From Trichostrongylus colubriformis (taxonomy: Eukaryota > Nematoda > Chromadorea > Rhabditida > Trichostrongylidae): 64,000 nt of DNA. The stretch is taken from the NCBI GenBank assembly GCA_963978905.1, contig OZ022261.1:13365475-13429474 (forward strand), written 5' to 3'. Position numbers and translations under genes: made by a program. This document shows, piece after piece, positions 55,694-64,000 of the stretch; within the stretch, counting starts at the first letter, position 1, and the number at the start of each line of letters is the position of its first letter. The notes below the pieces were generated by a model. That model was not told where the DNA came from. It made no database searches and was given only the letters and a program-made list of their open reading frames with translations.

Positions 55694-56690
55694 TCTCACA
55701 TTCATCCATCTGAAGACGGCCTTCGACTCCATTAAGACAGGCCCTGGGAAATCAGGGTGTACTTACTCAGTACATAAGAATACTTCGTGACTCTATAGCA
55801 ACTTCCCGACCAGAACTTTATCATTCTACGAGGAGATCATCATCGACGTGAACAGAGAAGTCTGGCAAGGCGACAAAATCTCGCCTGAGCTTCTCCGCGC
55901 GGCTCTTGAGAGCTTCATGCGTCGACCAGAATGAGAAAGAATGGGGGTGAAGGTCGACGGCCGGCATCTACATCGCCTCCGCTTCGCTGACGACATCGTG
56001 CTCGTAGCAGTGACAATCCACCAAGCGGAGCGATTGCTAGTCGATTCCGACTACTACTGTGGAAAAATGTCTACCGACGGACTTAGCATCAGAACCGAGT
56101 AGTAGGAGAAGACGGCCTGGGGGGCTTCAAGATCGTCGAGGGAGTAGTGAAGAACCGAAGAACATGCAACTTCTCTCCCATCTCTTCGACTCCACTGTCC
56201 TTCCTTCTTTGACACATGCCTCAGAGACTTGACTCTACGTACAGGGAGAGCATGCCGTCGGCGTTGTCCAATGCGCCATCAAGAAGACGATGCTCGCAGT
56301 ATCCTTTTACGCGCAGGTGCAGAGTGGAATCCGGAGTTCCGAGCTCTGTCGACGACTGAAGGTTAGGGATGCCGCCATATTTGCCAAGGAGCAGAAGACA
56401 AGATGAGTCGGACGCGCCATGCGATGTCGCAATGACCGTTGGGCCAGAGCGGATACTGACCAAATCCCTGGGACGGTAAGCGAATACTAGGGCGACCGCC
56501 GGCCCGATGGTCAGGCTTCTTCACGGAAGCTCTGCCCGAAGGGAGCGAGAGGCTGCGTGTGCCTAGAACCAGAACGGTTCACTGGACTACTCTGGCTCGC
56601 GACAAGGAGAAACGGAGACGTTGCTGGCGCCTGCTCGAGACTCTCGATGAGCAACAGGAAGCAGGTGATACAGGTGTTCGATTTTTATAA
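55694..56690 (+). mobile_element. RTE LINE, 3' half (reverse transcriptase to C-terminus)
   Basis: Plus-strand frames start LTFIHLKTAFDSIKT and include IIIDVNREVWQGDKISPELL. Then comes VDGRHLHRLRFADDIVLVA with the catalytic FADD box, QAERLLVDSD, VRDAAIFAKEQKTR and NDRWARADTDQIPG. It ends with TVHWTTLARDKEKRRRCWRL. The order and boxes match the nematode RTE family. Stops and frameshifts make it inactive. It begins exactly where the minus-strand half at 50185 ends. Confidence 0.88.
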
Positions 56691-58899
56691 CATTGTAGCT
56701 AGTACCATGTAATATTACTGATTGAGGACCTCCTTTTAAAGGACATCTTGTCGGTCTAAAAGTAATATAGAGAAAGGTGGTTGTAGTAAAATCTTCGAGA
56801 AATTTTTGAAGATACTGCCCACCTGCCCCCTCTGAGGATTCTTCGACGTATGAAAGTTTAATCCAACCCATGTCTTGCATCAGTCACGGGGATGACGAAC
56901 TACGTTAGAGCTTGCAAGAGTCCATTCCATGCGTCGTGAAAACTGATGCCGGTCCATGCCGTGTTTCTGCGTTTTTTTTTGCACCGTCCTGCTTCTGGGA
57001 ACGGATCCTTCAGTGAAAGTACTGATCCGTAACGCGAGCGGAATCTGCATGCTATAGGTGGCGTAAGCAATTTCCCTGCATAGTGGATAAATCGGAACGC
57101 AACCGTAGAGGCTGCATCTTTATCTTGGAGGGACGGTCCCTCATAACGCACTGAAGCCACCTAGACTTACAAGAAAACAAATCCCACCTCCTGCTCGACG
57201 TGGTAGCTTGCGATCCACTGTGATAGAATAAGGTAGGATAGAAAGAGTGATGGTGAGGGTGCTGTTAACGGAGGAAGACAGGTGATAGCGTTTGACTTGG
57301 CGTGATACGTGATAGTAAAATTTCACTAGTGAACAGATAGACTAAGCGAGTTACCCTGAATTCCACTTTCTGGGAGCCAACCATTAGTCGGTCAAATTTG
57401 ATGTCACGTTATCAGCTTTATCGACTCACCATTTCGTATCAGTAGATCGCTGGGTAAATATACAGGTTGCACTGTTTTTTGTGCGCCGCTATGGCGCATA
57501 CTCAGAACACTACCCCTGCTCGAGCGTCGTGAGGGCGCATTGTGACTGCACAAAATGGGTGCTACTTGGATGCCCAAAGGATCTAGTGCTCGTATGTCGA
57601 CTAATACTATCATCGCGTGGTATGCTTCGAACCTGACAAATCAGAGCTAGTGACTGCGCTGCGTTCCTGAGTGACTACCTCACCACTTTCACAAATTGAG
57701 AAAATGCAGCCCTGAACGAAACGGGTGTGTCAAGGTAGTGCCAAACCACGAATTGAATTTACTAGCTTTTATGAATTCTCCAAACTTTCCTGATAGGCAA
57801 CTGAACAGAATTCGTCTATCCCATGTGTTGGTTGCCTATCGTTCGTTAATCACAAAAAAGGCTTATTCCAAGTGAGAACCAAATGGTGAAGGGGGCGTCA
57901 GAAAATCGCGTTTTATAGACCAGTTGAAGCAGTTTTCTTCCTCAACCTTTCATTTTCTCATTTTATGCAGAACACACGTATTTGGGTTTTTGAAAATGTG
58001 AGCGCTATGACCATAACCAGCACAGTGTCTTGTTTAACGCGCTGATGATCTCTATGATTCGAAACTAGGCGTATGTAAGTCGAGCTGTAAATGTATGTTC
58101 GTCACCTATACGTTTAAAGTGCGCTATTAACAGGGTCACTCAACAATGATGGCCGAAGAGGTCAAGGGATCCCTTCATTGGTGGGTGCGCGTAGCTCAGC
58201 TCCGCCTACATACAGTGCTCTGCATAATGATATAGTCCACCGCCACCGATAAATCGTCCAAAAACTCTATTTGAAGAGTGATTCGAGAAAGTTGTCAACT
58301 AAAAAGGGTGGGTATGTTCACACGCATTTGCACATCTACATTCAATCCAGCTGAAAATACACAAAACATTTTCTCGTTTGTTCTCTGAAGTCACTTTTCC
58401 ATTCTGCAAACTGGTACAGTCACTGATTAAAGTACTCAACAACGAAGAAAGAACAGAAAAGCTGAAATCTAATTATAGAAGGAGAGTGCTATTTCTCCTC
58501 GTCCTCCATTGCTTTGAATAACCAAAACAGTACGATTATCTAAACCCGTATGAAGATTTCTCTAGCATACACTTGATGCAGTCGGAGCCATGCTTCACTG
58601 GATCACCTGTTTGGACTCCTTAGCTTCCTGAACATGGCTCCTCTTTCTATCATAAGACTCCACGTATCCTCCATCGAATAAAATTCGGGGCCATTTGTTA
58701 GCTAGGTCAGAGGTGTGTTCGGTGACGACCTCACAATAATCGAACGCTCCGGCTGACATGAATTGGCATCAACTTGCATGAAAACACAGTTGTGTGGGGA
58801 TTGCGACAGTCACGATGGGAGGAGAGTACGACGCTGTTGGAAAAAACACTTGTTCGTGGCTCCCATATTCTCCCTTGTTGAAACCTCGGCATCGTTGTC
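56691..58899. other. no recognised feature
   Basis: 2.2 kb without an identifiable gene or repeat. Open frames such as 56880-56587 and 57160-56900 have no recognised motif. Confidence 0.5.
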
Positions 58900-59868
58900 G
58901 ATTGTTTTTCTTTTGTATGCCAACACGAGGTTAGAAGTGGAACCTTTGTTGGCCTAACGTTTCGACCTTCTCGTCTTCTTCAGAGGCCTGAAGATGGCTC
59001 GAAGCTCTTGATTTGCAAAGTATCCGAACAAACGCCTCCTTCCCTCTAGCGTTTCCGGCGTCGTTTCGAGATCGCTCTCGGACAACCCGGTAATGAAGCA
59101 ATAGACTCACCCAAGATTCCACCAGCGGAGCAGTAGCTCGCGCCTCAATCACATGTGTCAGTAAAGGCGAATGAGTCTCACTTGACTCGATGTTCCTTAT
59201 ACGGCAGAAAATACTACCGCACACGTCGCCTTTACTGTAAGCCGCACTGTGATACGAAAGGCAGGAGTTCATTGCTAATCGAAAGACTCTCGTTTTGGTT
59301 GTTCATTCGTGGCTTTCTTGTGGAAATCCAGAATGACTCTAATACTTTCCGTGACGAAACTTCCGTCTCGTACGCCAAAATAGAGCACATAACATCAAAG
59401 TCGCTTCCGTTATGCTCCTCAACTTTATGCTTGCCAAGCGGGGTTGTTATAACACCACGCCTTTTCCCAGCTAGATGTTCTCTGACGCGTACAGCCAGTA
59501 CCCTTCCCGTTTCTCCAATATATGTGCTATTACAAGTCCTACATTGAAGCTCATCAATAACGCAAGCCTTATCACAATCTCCTGGCTTCCCGTAAGGACA
59601 AATAATGCAGTTTGGCGTTATGCACTGCTTATCGTACAGTCTGTTGCGAACAAGTTGTCGTTTGATGTTGTCGTTAGGGATATTCACTAAGACAACATCA
59701 TTTTGTAACTGTGCTCCAACAATACTGCGGTTTATTGCAGCGCTAACCCTGTCGGAGATGAACGGAATGCATAAAGGTAGTTTCCCTTGGCGTGGCGCTT
59801 GTCGTCGTTGACCAGCATATGACGTTCGTTGGTGCGATGGTACCGCATAGCCAGCTTGTTCGTGGATT
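58900..59868 (-). mobile_element. Penelope-like element remnant: linker and GIY-YIG endonuclease
   Basis: An uninterrupted minus-strand frame runs from a TGA near 59868 to a stop at 59232. It reads HEQAGYAVPSHQRTS, then PLCIPFISDRVSAAINRSI, VNIPNDNIKRQLVRNRLYD, CITPNCIICPYGK, CRTCNSTYIGETGRVLAVRV and REHL. CX5CX2C followed by TYIGETGR...R..EH is the arrangement of the C-terminal endonuclease of Penelope-like retroelements. The reverse transcriptase upstream is missing. A hammerhead-like core lies downstream at 58988-58951, and repeats resembling terminal repeats are nearby. Confidence 0.86.
58951..58988 (-). ncRNA. hammerhead-ribozyme-like core in the Penelope-like element
   Basis: On the minus strand: GGCCT, CTGAAGA, an AGAC/GTC hairpin, GAAAC, GTT, AGGCC. 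Stem I GGCCT/AGGCC pairs perfectly over five bases. CTGANGA and GAAA are the conserved core boxes and GTT is an allowed cleavage triplet. Stem III is reduced to A-U and C-G with no loop, as in the minimal hammerheads described for Penelope-like elements. One extra A before stem II is a deviation. Confidence 0.6.
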
Positions 59869-59869
59869 G

Positions 59870-60130
59870 CTCAAACACCTGTCTAAACTCCTTTAAAAAT
59901 ACCTGCATTTTACCTCTCATCGAACTGCCTAATTTTGCTTATGGCCATAGCTCACTCATAGTGTGAAGATACAATTATTCTCCTGTATCACTCCCTTACG
60001 GGCATTTTATAACACTCCATCGAGATTAATGACACTATGCCGCTATATGGTAAGGTTGATTAACATTTGCGCTTTTACAATTCAATAAGGAGCTTTTATT
60101 CCATTTATTTATTTCTTTTAGGCTGTTATC
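59870..60130 (+). repeat. Penelope-associated repeat, copy 1
   Basis: Carries 'ttacctctcatcgaactgcc', 'gcttatggccatagctcact' and 'cttacgggcattttataaca'. The same unit recurs at 61165-61320 (part), 61800-62060 (inverted) and 62235-62520. Clustered direct and inverted terminal repeats are usual for Penelope-like elements. Confidence 0.78.
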
Positions 60131-60199
60131 CGATGGTGGCTCTGTCGCGAACAAGACAAGGATTCGAAAGCTTGCCTGATACCACACCGTAACACCTCC

Positions 60200-61165
60200 C
60201 ACCAGGGTCAAGCGTCCAGTTGAAGGAAATTTTCAAAAAATCCCCCCCCCCCCCAAAAGGGAGCTTCAATACGACCCCCCCTTGCTTCAGGTTTTGCTTC
60301 TTCTGTGGTTTCTACCAAGCCGCCAGTGCCATCCACCAGGGAAATTAAGAGCCTATGTTAAAAAAAATACTGAAGCCAAACCAAACTCCTGACCAAGAGA
60401 GAAATATGGACCTAACAAAGCTCAGTACTCATATTCCAAAACAAAATCGTCTACCAAAAGGACCCTACAATTCCAATATTTATATTCCGGAACGAAAGCG
60501 TTGCCGACCACTAATAATGTGCTGATGACAAAGGAGAAGGCTTAATAGTCATGCAAGTCATAGGGCAGAAATAAAGGATCAAAAAATAAAAATAGAAAAG
60601 TTAAAAGGTAAAAGAAAAGTTAAAAGGGAGCCATGTAATACGCTCTACAGCGCCCCATCTGATCGATGGTCGCTACTGCGGCTGCGCGCGGCGATCACGG
60701 TGGAGCGCGTTATCTTCCCCATACTAAATTCCGACCTTTGAAATACTTTCAACTTTACCTAGAGCCCATCTTTCAAACAGCTGTGAACTTTTTTCCAAAT
60801 AACTCCCTCAGACCTATCTATTGTTCGCTTGCTTTCCCTAATGGTTGCTTAGTTCTCGATATGGGCTTCCAGATAAGGATTAGATGAGGAAAATTTTGAA
60901 GCGTTTTACTTCAAATGGTCATAGCTTCCTTCAAACTCAACCATATTGCTGCGCTTTGGTGAGGGGGTCTACTAGATTGTCGCTTTCGAATGACTACCTG
61001 AGCTACGCCATATCTTCAAAACGAAGGAAGTTATTTTGAGAAGCCAGATGAGGATTAGATGAGGAAAATTTCGAAGTGTTTCATTCAAATGGCCATAACT
61101 TCCTTCAAACTCAACCATATGAGTGCGTTTTGGTGAGGCGAGGTCGTCAAGGTTGTCGCTTTCGA
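60200..61165 (+). repeat. dispersed repeat family Q, with an internal tandem duplication
   Basis: Matches the split copy in the receptor intron (27690-29880). Near its end, a ~180-base unit with 'ccttcaaactcaaccatat' and 'ggttgtcgctttcgaatggc' is present twice (about 60890-61000 and 61050-61165). Non-coding; a C-homopolymer sits at 60242. Confidence 0.7.
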
Positions 61166-61320
61166 ATGGCCTTACGGGCATTTTATAACATTCCATCGAG
61201 ATTAATGATACTATGCCGCTATATGGTAAAGTTGATTAACGTTTGCGCTTTAATAATTCAATAAGGAGCTTTTATTCCATTTATTTATTTCACTCATTTT
61301 TTACTCATTATTCCGAAACT
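61166..61320 (+). repeat. Penelope-associated repeat, partial copy
   Basis: Holds 'cttacgggcattttataaca' through 'aataaggagcttttattcca' in the same orientation as 59990-60125. Confidence 0.75.
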
Positions 61321-61799
61321 ATGTCTACGAAACTGTACTATGTCACATCTTCAATACGAAGCTGTCTACGAAACTGTACTATGTCATATCTTCAATACGA
61401 AGCAAGAAAAGTTCAGGAAAGCTAGTTGAGGGAAATTTTTTTCCGCCGAATTTGCGAGATCTTCCCAAGATTCTTCCGAAAAATTGATTCATTGTTACTG
61501 AAATTTCTCTAGTATGCATCCTTCGCTGTCGAAGACCTGGTGGAAGGGCGAATAGCGTCGGTCAGTTTCTCTGTGGGATGCGCCATGCATGAGGATTCCA
61601 TCTACGTTCTCTATGAATACAAACGTCTTTCCGGTCCGCATAGTGGCCGCTAACACTAGATTACGTACTTGCGATCGTAGTAAGATATGAATAAGTCCAT
61701 ATTAGCTAATTTTTCTTTTTCATCCCATAGTTTCTGGAGTATTCATCCACGGTGATACCCGTGGATAGGATAGATGCCGTTTCCCACGGCTAATCGGTA
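61321..61799. repeat. family Q-related sequence
   Basis: The part at about 61500-61620 ('catccttcgctgtcgaagac', 'gggatgcgccatgcatgagg') matches 29770-29850. A short direct duplication with 'gtctacgaaactgtactatg' lies at 61322-61400. Confidence 0.6.
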
Positions 61800-62060
61800 A
61801 ATTTCGGAATAATGAGTAAAAAATGAGTGAAATAAATAAATGGAATAAAAGCTCCTTATTGAATTATTAAAGCGCAAATGTTAATCAACTTTACCATATA
61901 GCGGCATAGTATCATTAATCTCGATGGAATGTTATAAAATGCCCGTAAGGGAGTTACAGGAGAATAATTGTATCTTCACACTATGAGTGAGCTATGGCCA
62001 TAAGCAAAATTAGGCAGTTCGATGAGAGGTAAAATGCAGGTATTTTCAAAGTGAGTGTCA
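61800..62060 (-). repeat. Penelope-associated repeat, inverted copy
   Basis: Near-perfect reverse complement of 59890-60130 and of the plus-strand copy that follows, so two copies face each other across about 180 bases. Confidence 0.78.
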
Positions 62061-62234
62061 TGTCCATTACGGAAGAAATTAAGACGGTTTCATTGTAGTG
62101 CAAATCAAAACACTATTTTATTTATGAAATGTACAACAGATTGCAGAAAACGAAACGGATTCTGATTTGCTAATAAACCATGTAAACGACATTTTGTATG
62201 TATCAGAAAACATTACGCTCAACAAAGTTTGTTG

Positions 62235-62520
62235 GAAAAAACACTTGTTCATGAATTGCACAAACACCTGTTTAAACTCCTTTGAAAATACCTGCATTTT
62301 ACCTCTCATCGAACTGCCTAATTTTGCTTATGGCCATAGCTCACTCATAGTGTGAAGATACAATTATTCTCCTGTAGCACTCCCTTACGGGCATTTTATA
62401 ACATTCCATCGAGATTAATGATACTATGCCGCTATATGGCATTTGCACTTTAATAATTCAATAAGGAGCTTTTATTCCACTTATTTATTTCACTCACTTA
62501 TTTTTTATTCATTATTCCAA
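62235..62520 (+). repeat. Penelope-associated repeat, last copy
   Basis: It starts with 'ggaaaaaacacttgttcatg', a phrase also at 58838-58857 beside the endonuclease remnant, and runs through the shared unit to 'ggagcttttattcca'. A 22-base internal gap distinguishes it from the other copies. Confidence 0.75.
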
Positions 62521-63469
62521 GTATTTCTTTTACTTGCAATACTATAACTTTTGAAAATGTTACAATCATTCCCAATCACCAGTATCTGACTGGTTACCAT
62601 AGCACCATCAAACCAAACTTTTTTTTCAAAAAATCCGTTAATCGGAATTTCACCTACGCTGTTTTTCCTCTGTGGACATTACACTCAGTTGATGGATTTG
62701 AGCGGTCTATAGCTTACCTCTGCTAGTTAACTACTTTCTCGCACATGAGGTGCGAGGAAGTAATTAAGCGTTCGCACATGGGATGCGAAGGAGGTCATTC
62801 GTACCAATGTATACACACCCACAGGATCCCTACTCCTCCTCTATGCGGTAAAAACGAGAGAGGGAGTGTGTGAGTGGTTGACGGCAAGGCAGGTTGACAG
62901 CGCAGTTTTCCTCATTTGGTTCAGATGATGGAATCGCGCTCTTGGATTTTTTCATTCAATCAAAGGTACTAAGCTACCTAAGAGCAAGGCACCTTCTAAA
63001 TCCGTCATTAATGTTAAAGGGAACTCGTTATCAATGTTAGAGTTAGCTAGACACTAATGTTGGAGTTTAGAGGGAGCAGGTTGTCCTTACCCTTTGGCTC
63101 ATGGTGAGGGGGGAGGGGGAAACCGCTGCAACGTCACTCTTCATTGCTCTCTCTCCAACAGACGTCGAATGTGCTGTTGATGTAAGGATTGTAATGAAGG
63201 CCTTGTACGCATTCGAAACGTCTATTGCCGTGAACAGAAGATGAATGCATGGCTTATCATGAAAAAATGTGACTGACACTCACTCACCTTATCTCTCCAG
63301 AGATCGCCGTTATTCTGAATTGCATCGCATTTGCACTTCAGGGAACCCAATACAGCTGTGTGATTGCGTCATCCATCCATTACTTTGAATATAAACCTGA
63401 AGTTTGGTGCGTTTGTGTATGTCTGTTTGTTTGTCACATCTACTATTAACTCAACTGCTACGTGAAGAC
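62521..63469. other. no recognised gene
   Basis: A possible minus-strand exon at about 63270-63086 with a good donor (AGG/GTAAGG) is noted but not supported by homology. Confidence 0.45.
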
Positions 63470-63900
63470 GCCGGGCAAGTTAGGGGTGGATAGGGGCTGA
63501 CCAATGTGCCCGAAGCTCATGAGAACTAAGCCTAACTCCGCACACCGTGGTGGGGCCTGCGTAAAACACGACGGTTGCGCAAATTTATCCTCGCATAAAT
63601 GCCAAAAATCGGGCAAGATAGGAAGGGCTTGTATAGGTCGGGCAAGTTAGGGATCGGTGGGGACCAATCAAAGCGTACGGAGCACACAAGAACCGAACCT
63701 AGCTCCGCCTCTCGTGGGCGGAGCATGCGTGGAACTCAAAGGGTGCACAAATTCAGATCCTCGTTCAGGTAAATCGGGCAAGTTAGGAATGGGCCAGGAG
63801 AGGTCCGGCAAGTTAGGATTGGGTAGGGGCCAACCCATATGTACAGAGCACATAAGTTCTGAGCCTAGCTCCGCCCATCATAGACGGGGCTCGCTCTGAA
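63470..63900. repeat. degenerate tandem repeat, about three units of ~150 bp
   Basis: Each unit contains 'gggcaagttaggga', 'gaacctagctccgcc' and 'gggcggagcatgcgt' in variant form. The GCTCCGCCCA motif links it to the dispersed repeat at 22590 and 53520. Confidence 0.75.
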
Positions 63901-64000
63901 ATGGGCGGTGCTATTGGGTCGAGGAATAAGTTCCCGCGGTTTCCTTGTTCTCCGTTTTTCACATTGTTCCTTTCATCTTTCGACAAGCTTATATATGTTT

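Noticed and set aside
59155..59547. 130-codon plus-strand frame
   Set aside because: Antisense to the Penelope GIY-YIG endonuclease.
63086..63270. Minus-strand frame with a strong donor AGG/GTAAGG and another possible exon near 63365-63293
   Set aside because: The two candidates are only about 15 bases apart, too close for an intron, and neither resembles a known protein. The gene, if any, would lie mostly outside the window.

Overview
The window looks like nuclear DNA of a nematode, most likely a clade V (strongylid, hookworm-type) worm. The reasons are a multi-exon gene with short exons, long introns and GT/AG junctions; a nuclear hormone receptor of the nematode DAF-12/NHR-8/NHR-48 group; and many decayed RTE and CR1 LINEs, mariner-type elements, a Penelope-like element and terminal-inverted-repeat (TIR) elements. 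The species placement is inference. There are no operons and no bacterial or viral genes, and I saw no CRISPR array and no rRNA gene.

The one convincing host gene is on the minus strand. Its 18 exons were joined by hand between 37143 and 19635, and every junction keeps the reading frame. It encodes a two-zinc-finger nuclear receptor DNA-binding domain (37.0-35.8 kb), a long Ala/Gln/Pro/Thr-rich hinge with a small Cys-rich patch (35.7-30.5 kb), and a ligand-binding domain ending in an AF-2 helix just before the stop (27.5-19.6 kb). A tentative first exon with an ATG sits at 42662-42590 in matching phase, giving a 741-residue model. The closest group by eye is NR1J, most like NHR-48. The introns hold most of the central repeats: a TA-flanked Tc1/mariner-type element, a Harbinger-type element nested in an older repeat, a TIR element nested in another, a tRNA-like sequence and a plus-strand mariner fossil.

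Region by region: 0-5.4 kb has foldback elements, a TTAA-flanked piggyBac-type element and two copies of a 0.73-kb TIR family. 8.2-10.5 kb is a CR1-type LINE 3' end broken by a 1.29-kb near-perfect palindrome and followed by a second foldback. 12.6-17.8 kb has three further TIR elements. 19.6-37.1 kb (perhaps to 42.7 kb) is the receptor gene. 43.9-56.7 kb is repeat-rich; here a 5.5-kb inversion (about 50185-55693) can be read directly, because undoing it rejoins both a split RTE LINE and a split TIR element. 58.9-62.5 kb holds a Penelope-like GIY-YIG endonuclease remnant with a hammerhead-like core downstream and several copies of an associated repeat. The last kilobase is a degenerate tandem repeat.

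I found no clearly new gene system. The most interesting items are the receptor with its Cys-rich hinge, the readable inversion, the large palindrome nested in a LINE, and the hammerhead-like core of the Penelope element.
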